From contig JANQQI010000049.1 of assembly GCA_028285085.1 (NCBI GenBank), forward strand, positions 62,001 through 126,000: a DNA stretch of 64,000 nt. Reading direction: 5' to 3'. A program made the position numbers and the translations under genes. Below the pieces are notes generated by a model. It saw nothing but the letters and a program-made list of their open reading frames with translations, did not search any database and was not told where the DNA came from. Source of the stretch: Saprospiraceae bacterium (GTDB lineage: Bacteria > Bacteroidota > Bacteroidia > Chitinophagales > Saprospiraceae). Numbering within the stretch: the first letter of the stretch is position 1; every line of letters begins with the position of its first letter. Of the stretch, positions 34,425 through 43,587 are shown piece after piece.

Positions 34425-37064
34425 ATGAGATTCACTTCGATGCTTCTCTTCCTATTCGGTATGATTTCCGTTAGCTCTGCCCAGGTATTTACGCCAGTAA
34501 AATGGGATACCGGCTACAAGCAGATCAGTGCTAACGAATTCGACCTGATCTTCACAGCTAAGATTGATGACGGCTGGTCGATCTATTCCCAATATCTCGA
34601 AAGTGACGATGGCCCGGTTCGAACGAGTTTCGAGTGGGACAATGGTGATCACTACAGCCTGGCTGGTAAAAATGCAGAAAGTGGCAATCGCAAAGAGGGC
34701 TATGATAAGGTCTTCGATATGAATGTAATTAAATTCAAGAAAAAGGCCATTTTTACCCAACGGGTGACCGTCAATGATTTATCTAAGCCGATCAGTGGCT
34801 ATTTGACCTATATGACCTGTGATGATTCCCGTTGCTTACCACCTACCGACGTTGATTTCAACTTTGCGTTAAAAGCGACGCTCCCCGCCGATCAGGGTGC
34901 TGCGCAGCCTAAAACGGATAAAGCGGAGGGTGAAGTCGCAAGTGCTCCCGAATTATCAAAAGAACAAAACACGATCATTGCGGACAACAATAAAGCAGCT
35001 GTCAATTCTTCGGAAGCTGGCACACCTGAACTAAATGCCGGAGGCAATGGTGGAGGCCCCCTGACCCCAGTTATTTGGTCGGGAAGTGTCAAAAAACGCG
35101 CCGACGGTAACTACGAAGTCAACTATTCAGGGGAGATCATAGATGGTTGGTATGTTTATTCCCAGCACCAAGAAAGTGACGATGGCCCACTCCCTACTGA
35201 ATTTCTCTACGATCCAGCGGATCATTATGAACTCGTAGGCGATACTAAAGAGTCAGACAATCTAAAAACAGTATACGATAAAGTCTTCGATATGGAGGTC
35301 GCCAAGTTTTCAAAAATGGTTACCTTCTCACAAGCAATCAAAGTCAACGATCCTAGTCAAGGAATATCCGGTTACTTCAGCTATCAAACCTGTGATGATA
35401 CGAAATGTATCAAAGAAGATGTCGATTACTACCTTGATGCAGCCGCTGGTAAAGTCTACTTTAATGAAGCAGCTATCGCAATGGTCGATGCCGCTAAAAG
35501 TGGAAGCGGTGAAAACATTTCGGGTGATACCATCAACCAAGAAATTGGTAATATCTTGGTTACCTACAAAGATCCGGTCGGTGATTGTGGTGGCGAAGAT
35601 CAATCTAGCAACAACCTTCTTTGGACCTTTATTTTTGGTTTCGCGGGCGGACTGATTGCCCTGCTTACACCATGTGTTTTCCCAATGATTCCATTGACGG
35701 TAAGCTTTTTCACCAAGGGCAGTAAAACCCGAGCAGAAGGGATTCGTAATGGTCTAACCTACGGTTTGTCCATCATTGTGATCTACGTTGCACTTGGTTT
35801 GTTGATCACCGCACTTTTCGGTGAAGAGGCCCTTAACCTCTTGTCGACACACTGGTTACCAAATCTATTGTTCTTCACACTGTTTATAGTCTTTGCCATT
35901 TCGTTTTTCGGTTATTTCGAAATCACCTTGCCCAGCTCATTGGCCAATCAAAGTGATACCATGGCCGACAAGGGTGGACTACTCGGGATTTTCTTTATGG
36001 CGGCTACTTTGGCGATTGTCTCTTTTAGCTGTACAGGACCAATTATCGGAACGGCTATCGTAGAATCGGCAAAGAGCCAGCTGGGGCCATTCACCGTAAT
36101 GCTTGGCTTCTCTACGGCTTTGGCCTTACCATTTGGTCTATTTGCTGCCTTCCCGGCCTGGTTGAACTCACTGCCAAGTTCGGGAGGATGGATGACTTCA
36201 GTAAAAGTCGTACTTGGATTCCTGGAGGTTGCTTTAGCTCTGAAATTCTTCTCAGTAGCCGATTACCTCTACCACTGGGGTATCTTGAAATATGAACTCT
36301 TTGTTGGTCTTTGGGTCGTTATCGGCTTCCTGACTACGCTATATTTGCTAGGATTTATTCGCTTCCCACACGATAGTCCATTAAAGAAAATCGGTGCGGT
36401 GCGGGGTACTTTTGCGGCTGTTTTTGCAGCTTTGACGATTTACATCGCCACTGGTTTCACTTACAACGATGTGACCAAGTCCTACAACTCTCCTAGCTTG
36501 TTGAGTGGACTAGCGCCACCTTCGGTCTACAACTTTTTCTTACCAGAGCCTGAAGTAGATCCTGCAATTAAGGCAGAGTACCCGTCTTTCACTAAATGTG
36601 CGAATAACTTGGATTGCTTCAAAGATTACTACGAAGGATTGAGCTACGCGCGCGAAAATAACATGCCGATTCTCTTGGATTTTACTGGCTACGGATGCGT
36701 CAATTGCCGAAAAACAGAAGATCACATCTGGGTCGTTGATCCAGTCCGTAATAATATCGATCAGAATTTTGTCTTAATTTCACTCTATGTCGACTCGCGT
36801 GATCCACTGCCGGAAACCTTGATTTCCAAGCAGCGTAAAAACAAGATTCGAACTGTGGGTAATAAATGGGCCGATTTTCAGATCGTCAACTTTGCCCAGA
36901 ACTCTCAGCCTTTATACGTTTTAATGAGTCCCGAGGAGCAGGTCCTTGCCCGCCCGGTAGGTTATATGCAAGGTTGGAGCGATTGGGAAGATTACAACGA
37001 ATTACTGAATTGTGGCTTACAAACTTATCAGAAAATGAAGACGACGACGGGGATGAAAGAGTAA
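34425..37064 (+). CDS. DsbD-type thiol-disulfide reductase with duplicated sensor domain
   Basis: An 879-residue inner-membrane protein that carries electrons from cytosolic thioredoxin to the periplasm. A signal peptide (about 1-19) is followed by two copies of a DsbD N-terminal-like domain (about 20-150 and 212-345), each with IDDGW/IIDGW-x-x-YSQ, ESDDGP and a TCDD-x-x-C motif (TCDDSRC, TCDDTKC). The membrane domain (about 405-690) has the expected Cys417 (TPCVFPMIPL) and Cys536 (FSCTGPIIG). The C-terminal thioredoxin domain has CVNC (758-761). Ordinary DsbD has one N-terminal domain; here it is duplicated. It is convergent with the lytic transglycosylase. Confidence 0.9.
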   Translation: MRFTSMLLFLFGMISVSSAQVFTPVKWDTGYKQISANEFDLIFTAKIDDGWSIYSQYLESDDGPVRTSFEWDNGDHYSLAGKNAESGNRKEGYDKVFDMNVIKFKKKAIFTQRVTVNDLSKPISGYLTYMTCDDSRCLPPTDVDFNFALKATLPADQGAAQPKTDKAEGEVASAPELSKEQNTIIADNNKAAVNSSEAGTPELNAGGNGGGPLTPVIWSGSVKKRADGNYEVNYSGEIIDGWYVYSQHQESDDGPLPTEFLYDPADHYELVGDTKESDNLKTVYDKVFDMEVAKFSKMVTFSQAIKVNDPSQGISGYFSYQTCDDTKCIKEDVDYYLDAAAGKVYFNEAAIAMVDAAKSGSGENISGDTINQEIGNILVTYKDPVGDCGGEDQSSNNLLWTFIFGFAGGLIALLTPCVFPMIPLTVSFFTKGSKTRAEGIRNGLTYGLSIIVIYVALGLLITALFGEEALNLLSTHWLPNLLFFTLFIVFAISFFGYFEITLPSSLANQSDTMADKGGLLGIFFMAATLAIVSFSCTGPIIGTAIVESAKSQLGPFTVMLGFSTALALPFGLFAAFPAWLNSLPSSGGWMTSVKVVLGFLEVALALKFFSVADYLYHWGILKYELFVGLWVVIGFLTTLYLLGFIRFPHDSPLKKIGAVRGTFAAVFAALTIYIATGFTYNDVTKSYNSPSLLSGLAPPSVYNFFLPEPEVDPAIKAEYPSFTKCANNLDCFKDYYEGLSYARENNMPILLDFTGYGCVNCRKTEDHIWVVDPVRNNIDQNFVLISLYVDSRDPLPETLISKQRKNKIRTVGNKWADFQIVNFAQNSQPLYVLMSPEEQVLARPVGYMQGWSDWEDYNELLNCGLQTYQKMKTTTGMKE

Positions 37065-37089
37065 TTGTTTCAACCTGTCCACTAATACT

Positions 37090-37127
37090 AAAAAAGGGCC
37101 GCTACGTTATTGTAGCGGCCCTTTTTT
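37090..37127. terminator. Bidirectional terminator
   Basis: A 16-bp near-perfect stem (AAAAAAGGGCCGCTAC at 37090-37105 with its complement at 37112-37127) and a 6-nt loop, with an A-run on one side and a T-run on the other. It sits between convergent stop codons and should terminate both. Confidence 0.92.
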
Positions 37128-37146
37128 ATGAGTGTAAAAATTTTAC

Positions 37147-38073
37147 TTATTTCGGAATTCGTACCTGATAAGTCTTTTTACTCTTATTGGTTAGCTTAGA
37201 GCTGATCAACCACGGATTATATACTTTGAGCTGCCGGTAACTGATGCCATATTTTTGCGCGAAATCTCCCAAGTTTGGTATCCCTTCTTTGACTTCAACT
37301 TCATAAAAGCTATCCAGTGGAGGGTATTTATCCTTCTCGTCGATGAAAAAACCGAAAGCTTCGGGATCACTCATGATTTCTTTCAAAGCAAGGATACGAA
37401 ATACATAGCGTGCCGTCTCCTGATTTAGATTGAGGTCGTAGTAGCTGGCGCCCCTTTGAACATTTGCTTCGCGATTGAGGCGACTACCGCCCATATTGTA
37501 GGCTGCCGCCGCCATGGTCCAACTGCCAAAGCGTTTTTTCAAGCTTTTCAGATATTTGCAAGCAGCAGTAGTTGATTTTTCAAGGTGGTAACGTTCATCC
37601 ACTTCATTATTAACTTCCAAGCCATATTCACGACCTGTGCCTTTCATAAACTGCCAGACCCCCTTGGCACCGGCGGGCGAAACCGCATTGCTCAGATCAC
37701 TTTCGGCGACCGCCAGGTATTTGAAATCTGCAGGCACTTCATTCTCGGCAAGAATACGTTCAATCACCGGAAAGAACCGCCGGGCGCGCTTCAAGTTGAG
37801 CACCGTATTGGAATGCCAATAAGCACTGCGCAGTAGCTCTCGATCCAATCGTTCACGAATATCAAATATATCAGTAGGGACACGTTCTTCCGCAAAGGAA
37901 AAAGGTTTATCTAAATCGATGCTGTGCACCGTTTGGGGCAACTGTTTATCTGAAACATCAATACTATCTCGGCTTGGAGTTAAATTGGATTCGTTACTAT
38001 AAGCACTAAATAAGGTAAAACTACCAAAAGCAACCAGTACCAGAAGAAAAAGAGAAAGCGCTCGCCACATCAT
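37147..38073 (-). CDS. Membrane-anchored lytic transglycosylase
   Basis: A 308-residue cell-wall enzyme that cleaves the glycosidic bond of peptidoglycan to 1,6-anhydromuropeptides. An N-terminal signal/anchor (about 8-25) is followed by an SLT domain (about 95-235) with the catalytic Glu in AVAESDLSNAVSPAGAKG, GVWQFMKGTG and AAAAYNMGG. A C-terminal LysM-like region (about 255-305) has the KYGISYRQLKVYNPWL pattern and likely binds the wall. It ends at a bidirectional terminator. Confidence 0.9.
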   Translation of the reverse strand: MMWRALSLFLLVLVAFGSFTLFSAYSNESNLTPSRDSIDVSDKQLPQTVHSIDLDKPFSFAEERVPTDIFDIRERLDRELLRSAYWHSNTVLNLKRARRFFPVIERILAENEVPADFKYLAVAESDLSNAVSPAGAKGVWQFMKGTGREYGLEVNNEVDERYHLEKSTTAACKYLKSLKKRFGSWTMAAAAYNMGGSRLNREANVQRGASYYDLNLNQETARYVFRILALKEIMSDPEAFGFFIDEKDKYPPLDSFYEVEVKEGIPNLGDFAQKYGISYRQLKVYNPWLISSKLTNKSKKTYQVRIPK

Positions 38074-38219
38074 ACTCTATTTTAAATATCAGTCAATATA
38101 ATTTAAACCAGCTAATGCCGGGCCAAAGTATGAATTCGCCAGAAAATAAAATAGATATTCCCTACTTTTTGTACAACAGAAAGTAATCAGCCGTTAAATT
38201 ATAATTCAGAGAACTCCTC

Positions 38220-38738
38220 CTATTTCAATTTACGGGGACGCTTAAAAATGGGAACCGTAGAGCAAGGCTCACCGTACATAATACTTTGCGCGAAGGGACG
38301 TAGCTTGCGGGTCAAGTCTACATAAGCAGCCGGAGGTACAGGCTTATCGCTACAGCCTTTGATCACGATACGTTTTTGCTCGTATTCAGCGCCATCGAGC
38401 TGTGCCAGTGCCTCCATAAAGCAAACTTTGTAAAAGTTTTCCTCGTCGCCTTGAAAGATGCGACGAGCGAAAGGTTCAGCGTATGCGGTCACCAACATGT
38501 AAGCCCAGATCGGTACGATCGCATCGGTAGAACAGTAAACGAGGAGATTTTTATCTTGATATTGAGACCAATCGTGTGCTTTAAGTGCTTCACGGAAATC
38601 CTTTTCTTTTAAGATGAGCTCCATGAATAGATAATCCTTCAAATCAAAGGTCGCGACCTCACCTTCCGGGAAGAAGTCTTCCAGATTTATCGTAATCAAT
38701 CCACTTGCAGCAACGCGATTCACTAATGGTTTATCCAT
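38220..38738 (-). CDS. DUF2480 family protein
   Basis: A 172-residue cytosolic protein matching the Bacteroidota-specific DUF2480 family (LVNRVAASGLITINLEDFFP, VYCSTDAIVPIWAYML and the late VIKGCSDKPVPPAAY). Function is unknown; conserved Cys residues in the two latter motifs are notable. It lies 39 bp downstream of scpB on the same strand, so co-transcription is likely. Confidence 0.9.
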   Translation of the reverse strand: MDKPLVNRVAASGLITINLEDFFPEGEVATFDLKDYLFMELILKEKDFREALKAHDWSQYQDKNLLVYCSTDAIVPIWAYMLVTAYAEPFARRIFQGDEENFYKVCFMEALAQLDGAEYEQKRIVIKGCSDKPVPPAAYVDLTRKLRPFAQSIMYGEPCSTVPIFKRPRKLK

Positions 38739-38777
38739 GATGATTGCAACTTTTATCGGCCATTCGGGCCTAAATAA

Positions 38778-39425
38778 TTATTCTTCTTCCCCACTATCGC
38801 TGACCGGACTACCGCCCTCATCGGAGGCCTTATCATCTTCTCGTTGTACCTCCTCTTCGATAGGTGCCGCTTCACCGATTTCACTGTCGGGGGCTTTAAA
38901 ATCTTTGGGCTTGGGTAAGTCTTTTAAACTTTTGATCCCAAAATAGTCCATAAACTTCTCCGTCGTACCATAAACGAGCGGTCGGCCGGGACCGTCACTT
39001 CGCCCAAGAATAGTAACAAGCTCCTTCTCTAATAGTTTCTGAATGGAATAATCGCAGCTCACACCTCGGATTTTTTCCATTTCACTCTTCGCCACCGGTT
39101 GCTTGTAAGCAATAATTGATAAGGTCTCAATAGCAGCGCGCGACAGGCGTTTTTTTGTCGTTTGCCGCAAATAAGTGCCCACCGTTTGGTGATAAGCCCC
39201 TTTGGTCAAAAATTGGAAGCCCTCTGCGATCTCGACCAATTCAAAGGCAAATTCCTGCGCTTGGTAGCGTGCTTTGAGTTGCTCAATCGCATTCAAAATA
39301 TCTTCTTCTGCAAAAGTGGTTTCAAAAGTTTCTTCCAAACAACTCCTGATCTCTTCCTCCGTCACTGGATGCTCAGTCGTAAAAATCAAACTTTCAATAT
39401 GTTGTGCCAGATATTCCACAGTCAA
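38778..39425 (-). CDS. scpB: Segregation and condensation protein B
   Basis: Part of the SMC-ScpAB condensin that organises the chromosome. Its 215 residues carry two winged-helix domains, with the hallmark RLSRAAIETLSIIAYKQPV and the second-domain motif SDGPGRPLVYGTT. The last ~35 residues are an acidic Pro/Glu/Asp tail. Downstream are DUF2480 and, upstream on the same strand, a membrane protein. scpA is not in the window. Confidence 0.93.
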   Translation of the reverse strand: MTVEYLAQHIESLIFTTEHPVTEEEIRSCLEETFETTFAEEDILNAIEQLKARYQAQEFAFELVEIAEGFQFLTKGAYHQTVGTYLRQTTKKRLSRAAIETLSIIAYKQPVAKSEMEKIRGVSCDYSIQKLLEKELVTILGRSDGPGRPLVYGTTEKFMDYFGIKSLKDLPKPKDFKAPDSEIGEAAPIEEEVQREDDKASDEGGSPVSDSGEEE

Positions 39426-39521
39426 TGTTTATGATTCTTTGAGCTGGCAAAATTACTCAATTTTGCAGATACCAAAGTGTGTTTATTTGGATTTTCAGCT
39501 AAATCAACTTGGATTGAAAGT

Positions 39522-40400
39522 TTACTCCCAGCACCGTTTCTCACGATTTTGAAAAGGCAGATCTCTTACGAGGCGCTTATAGGTAAGTTCATTATTCTGT
39601 GGGTTCTCTTCGGGATTGGCTTTTTGAAAATAGAAATCCGCTAAGCCCGACACGCCTTTCAGTTCGAAAGCAATATTGACCATACATACCGCCAATGATG
39701 AATCCACTTGTGGATTGATTGATAAATGCTGATCAATGGCCCGTTGATGATAGCGTGTAATCTGCTGGGATGTTGGCCGATTATAGTCAATTTCGTTCCA
39801 TTCGGGATGATCGGGAACGTAGGTGACCACAAACTCATCCCCCTTTTCAAGGGGCATTCCATTTTCTAAGATGATGACGGGGGCTTCTTCCAAATCAGTT
39901 TCCGAAGAATAAGATTGGCCATCAACGATATAAAAATAGACGGCTTCAGAAGCGGACAACTCGGAAATACGTCCTTTACCTTCCTGCCCATTCTCGGCTA
40001 GCATCCGCTGCGCTACAGCTCCCCTACTCTGTTGTTTATTCCAATGGAGCAGTCCATAAACCGATAGTGCAATCACCACCAAAACACCTCCTAAAGTGGA
40101 AACACCTTGTAAAAAATGGCGCTTCTCGATCTTCTTGCGCATCCGATTTCGGGGGGTGTCCGCCGTTTTGTTAATCTCAAAACCGTAGAGGAACTGATTA
40201 CCCTTTTTCTCGATTTCAATTTCGCAAAGCTGCTCATCGATGAAGAAAGAATAGGTTTTAGTGTCTAATACGCTGAAATCAATCAATAGAATACGTGCGT
40301 CACAATACACCAGCAAATGGCCACTCTGTGCACCGTGCATGAGTCCGACCTGGTGTTTCTTACCCTTGTCTGCCACATATGTCCAATTGACTTGATTCAA
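39522..40400 (-). CDS. Unknown single-span membrane protein
   Basis: The 292-residue product matches no family I know. Residues 1-95 are soluble and beta-rich, a basic stretch (RNRMRKKIEKR) precedes one membrane helix (about 97-117) and the rest (118-292) would be periplasmic, with a strand-rich part (AVYFYIVDGQSYSSETDLEE) and a late helical part. It is upstream of scpB (96-bp gap, same strand). Confidence 0.6.
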   Translation of the reverse strand: MNQVNWTYVADKGKKHQVGLMHGAQSGHLLVYCDARILLIDFSVLDTKTYSFFIDEQLCEIEIEKKGNQFLYGFEINKTADTPRNRMRKKIEKRHFLQGVSTLGGVLVVIALSVYGLLHWNKQQSRGAVAQRMLAENGQEGKGRISELSASEAVYFYIVDGQSYSSETDLEEAPVIILENGMPLEKGDEFVVTYVPDHPEWNEIDYNRPTSQQITRYHQRAIDQHLSINPQVDSSLAVCMVNIAFELKGVSGLADFYFQKANPEENPQNNELTYKRLVRDLPFQNREKRCWE

Positions 40401-40642
40401 ATCGTATTATTGTTTCATATTGATCGTTCTGACCGATTAAAATGAGGTAATAGAATAAATCGTTGGTAGCTAAGTCTTGTAAGTGTTTGGGGATGTGGGA
40501 AGGAGTCCCTTAATTTTATAATACAAATTCCATACAAAAGATACGCTCGCATCAACAAAAGATTTAATTTGTGTACTGCTTTAACACTTCAATGTGTCTT
40601 TGATACGGGTGAAATGAAGGACATTTCAAACAGATTGGACTT

Positions 40643-40978
40643 ATGGATCAAATTGATAAAGACGCTTTACGTCAAAAAATCATTACTAAGATTGAACGAA
40701 CCGAACGTAAAATCGTCGATCTCGAAGAAATGACACGCCCCATTGGCCCAGAGAATGCTATTGGTCGGGTAAGCCGAATGGATGCTATCAATAATAAAAG
40801 TGTAGCCGATGCCGCGCTGCGTACCGCTCGTGGACAGCTGGCTAAACTAAAAGTGGCCCTCTCTAAAATTGATCGCCCGGATTTTGGTATCTGTGCGATT
40901 TGTGAACAACCTATCCCCCCCGCTCGCTTGCTATACATGCCCGAGAGCAGTCGCTGTGTTCGTTGCGCCGAGCGATAA
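40643..40978 (+). CDS. DksA/TraR-type zinc-finger protein
   Basis: A 111-residue protein with a coiled-coil-like helical N-terminal part (about 8-78) and a C-terminal C4 zinc finger (CAIC, then CVRC near the end). It is shorter than Escherichia DksA. Such proteins bind RNA polymerase and modulate transcription during starvation with ppGpp. The MTRPIGPENAIGR segment with RVSRMDA at the coiled-coil tip is typical of this short class. It is followed by a long intergenic region. Confidence 0.85.
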   Translation: MDQIDKDALRQKIITKIERTERKIVDLEEMTRPIGPENAIGRVSRMDAINNKSVADAALRTARGQLAKLKVALSKIDRPDFGICAICEQPIPPARLLYMPESSRCVRCAER

Positions 40979-41563
40979 GCCTATCCGGAAAAAGAACAGG
41001 GCACCAACGTAAAAACTTACGCAGTACCCTGTATAACCCCAAAAAACCAAATGAAAACAATTTCTTTATTTAGAACCGATCATTAATCGGTTTGAATATC
41101 TTAACTAACACTTTTGTAGTTTATAATTCTCCAAATCGGAGTATAGTATTTATAAACAATCTTGTTACCTTTCGGTTGAGAAAAATTTGCTCATTTGCAA
41201 AATTCGACTTTAAGACGGGGGCCTTTTTACCAAGTCACATTTTACAAAAAAAAACAAATAACTCATGGGCGTACATCATCTAAATGCTAACAATTTTAAC
41301 TAAAAGTTAAGCATTACGATGAGGAAATCACCTTTGATTATTTAAGTTAAACCTAATGGTTTAGCTGTGCAATGGGGAAATAAAAAATTAGAATCAAGCT
41401 TGAAAGTCAGAAAAAAAGTTGGTCAGCTTTATATCCGCTGAAATTTTATTCAGCTTAAGCTGCATCTGCTTCCAACAAGATGAATACATTTTTGATTCAA
41501 AGTGTTAAGGAAGTGTTAAAAAAACTTTTTTTATGACTATCTAGATCAAAATGGGAGTTGAAC
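40979..41563. other. 585-bp intergenic region
   Basis: AT-rich. Just past the DksA-like stop is an imperfect hairpin (40996-41032: ACAGGG/CCCTGT with an inner CGTAA/TTACG) that may be a weak terminator, lacking a U-tract on the plus strand. The rest shows no gene, RNA or convincing promoter for radA. Two GTGTTAA copies occur near its right end. Confidence 0.4.
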
Positions 41564-42946
41564 GTGGCAAAAGTAAAGAAAATATATATATGCACCAACT
41601 GTGGCAGCCAATCTCCTAAATGGATTGGTCAATGTCCCGCCTGCGGGGAATGGAACACCTACCAAGAAGAGGTGATTCAGAAGTTAACTAAACAAGAGGA
41701 GAAGCAACAAAGTTGGAAATCGAAAGGGAGTAGTTCTACACCACACCCTCAACCCATCGCCTTGCCTGAGATCCAAAGTGGACAAACGCAACGCTTGATC
41801 ACCCCTGATCAAGAGCTAAATCGCGTACTGGGGGGCGGTATTGTCAGCGGCTCAATCATTTTGATTGGAGGACAACCGGGGATTGGCAAGTCAACGCTGA
41901 TGCTTCAGGTGGCGCTGACGGTGCCTGTGCGTATCCTGTATGTCTCCGGCGAAGAAAGTGAAGAACAGATAAAAATGCGTGCGGATCGCGTCGGACAATT
42001 AAAGTCCAACTGTTTCATCCTCACCGAAACTAACACCAGCAAAATTTTATCCCACGCACAGCAATTAGAACCGGAGCTAGTCATTGTCGATTCTATCCAG
42101 ACACTCTCGTCTCCGCATTTAGATTCGACGCCGGGCAGCGTGTCGCAGGTTCGAGATTGTGCGGGTGAGCTGCAGCGCTTTGCTAAAGAAACTAACATTC
42201 CGGTGATCATCATCGGACACATCACCAAGGATGGTTCGATTGCCGGGCCTAAATTGTTAGAACACATCGTCGATGCCGTCCTTCAGTTTGAAGGAGACCG
42301 CAATTACACTTACCGTATCCTGCGCACGATCAAAAATCGTTTTGGCTCCACCGACGAAATGGGTATCTACGAAATGCAGGCCAGTGGTCTGCGCGAAGTA
42401 GCAAATCCGTCGGAATTGTTACTGTCACAAACGGACGAAGATCTGAGTGGTAGTGCCATCACCGCCACCATGGAAGGGATGCGGCCGATGCTAATTGAAA
42501 CGCAAGCTCTGGTCAGTACTGCCGTTTATGGTACACCGCAGCGTACCGCCACTGGTTTTGATTTGCGTCGACTGAGTATGCTGTTGGCCGTGCTGGAAAA
42601 ACGTATGGGCTTTGCTTTTGGTCAAAATGATGTTTTTCTGAACATCGCCGGAGGAATTAAGGTCGATGACCCAGCTATTGATCTGGGTATCGTAGCTGCG
42701 CTGATCTCTTCGCTAGAAGATGTAGCTATTCCGCGCGACACCTGCTTTGCGGGTGAGGTCGGTTTATCTGGAGAAATACGGGCGGTCAATCGCATTGAAC
42801 AGCGTATCCAGGAAGCCGATAGATTAGGCTTTAGTCAAATATTCATTTCAAAATACAATACCAAAGGGCTCGATACCGATCGTTACGCTATCGATATTTT
42901 CACACTGGGTAAAGTAGAAGAATTATACCGCGCTTTGTTTCAGTAG
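41564..42946 (+). CDS. radA: DNA repair protein RadA
   Basis: A RecA-like helicase that promotes branch migration in recombination. I start it at GTG 41564 (MAKVKKIYICTNCG), because a GGGAG at 41553-41557 is well placed for it and RadA proteins begin MAK; a TTG six bases earlier is less likely. The 460 residues carry an N-terminal zinc finger (CTNCG, CPACG), P-loop GGQPGIGKST, the RadA-specific KNRFGSTDEMG and a C-terminal Lon-protease-like domain (FGQNDVFLNIAGG, AGEVGLSGEIRAV). Confidence 0.95.
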   Translation: MAKVKKIYICTNCGSQSPKWIGQCPACGEWNTYQEEVIQKLTKQEEKQQSWKSKGSSSTPHPQPIALPEIQSGQTQRLITPDQELNRVLGGGIVSGSIILIGGQPGIGKSTLMLQVALTVPVRILYVSGEESEEQIKMRADRVGQLKSNCFILTETNTSKILSHAQQLEPELVIVDSIQTLSSPHLDSTPGSVSQVRDCAGELQRFAKETNIPVIIIGHITKDGSIAGPKLLEHIVDAVLQFEGDRNYTYRILRTIKNRFGSTDEMGIYEMQASGLREVANPSELLLSQTDEDLSGSAITATMEGMRPMLIETQALVSTAVYGTPQRTATGFDLRRLSMLLAVLEKRMGFAFGQNDVFLNIAGGIKVDDPAIDLGIVAALISSLEDVAIPRDTCFAGEVGLSGEIRAVNRIEQRIQEADRLGFSQIFISKYNTKGLDTDRYAIDIFTLGKVEELYRALFQ

Positions 42947-42997
42947 TTTTTCGCAACTAAGCCCTCCCTTATTGCGTTTTCTATAAAAACGGTCGCA

Positions 42998-43426
42998 ATG
43001 TCTCTAACTGATCACAAAGCTTCAAACGAGCATCCAATCATTCTCTTTGATGGGGTTTGCAATCTGTGCAATGCCAGTGTTCAGTTTATTATCAAACGTG
43101 ACCAGCAGGCCAAGTTCCGCTTTGCGGCCCTCCAATCCGAATTCGGCCAAAAGATACTAGCCAGCCAAAATCTGGATACCAGTGAATTGCGCACTTTTAT
43201 TCTGGTCGACGGCGATAAGGTACATCTTCGCTCTACTGCTGCGCTCGAAGTCGCCCGCCGAATGAACTGGCCGTGGAAACTACTTTATGCCTTCATCATT
43301 GTCCCGCGCCCTCTGCGCGACGCCATTTATAATTTCATTTCCCGTAACCGTTACCGCTGGTTTGGCGCACAAGAATCTTGTATGATGCCCACACCAGAAT
43401 TACGCGCCCGATTCCTCGATAGTTGA
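42998..43426 (+). CDS. DCC-family thiol-disulfide oxidoreductase (DUF393)
   Basis: A 142-residue protein with the family signature ILFDGVCNLCN (CxxC) near residue 20 and the LRTFILVDGDKVHLRSTA region. DCC proteins are thioredoxin-like, with unclear partners. It lies 51 bp after radA on the same strand, and asnS follows 161 bp later. Confidence 0.88.
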   Translation: MSLTDHKASNEHPIILFDGVCNLCNASVQFIIKRDQQAKFRFAALQSEFGQKILASQNLDTSELRTFILVDGDKVHLRSTAALEVARRMNWPWKLLYAFIIVPRPLRDAIYNFISRNRYRWFGAQESCMMPTPELRARFLDS

Positions 43427-43441
43427 GCCTTTCCTAAAAGT

Positions 43442-43472
43442 TTTGAAATTGCCACAAGTCTATTTAATTTCG
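43442..43472 (+). promoter_or_regulatory. Promoter of asnS (-33 and -7)
   Basis: TTTG (43442-43445) is separated by 19 bp from TAATTTCG (43465-43472), one mismatch from TAnnTTTG. The transcript would begin near 43479, leaving a leader of about 110 nt to the ATG at 43588. Confidence 0.65.
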
Positions 43473-43499
43473 CACGGCCAATCGGAACCTTTATGTGTC

Positions 43500-43535
43500 G
43501 TTCTTACGTATTGGTACCAAGGTTGAAGTAAGAAC
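43500..43535 (+). promoter_or_regulatory. Hairpin in the asnS leader
   Basis: GTTCTTAC (43500-43507) and GTAAGAAC (43528-43535) form an 8-bp stem enclosing the palindrome TTGGTACCAA (43511-43520). It is in the predicted 5' untranslated region, so a regulatory role is possible; I see no T-box. Confidence 0.35.
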
Positions 43536-43587
43536 TTGATTCAGCCTATTGACAATCAATTTTTAACTATTCACAATTTAAATCAGC

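Noticed and set aside
41092..41283. 63-codon ORF in the radA upstream region
   Set aside because: No start signal or homologous pattern; AT-rich random frame.
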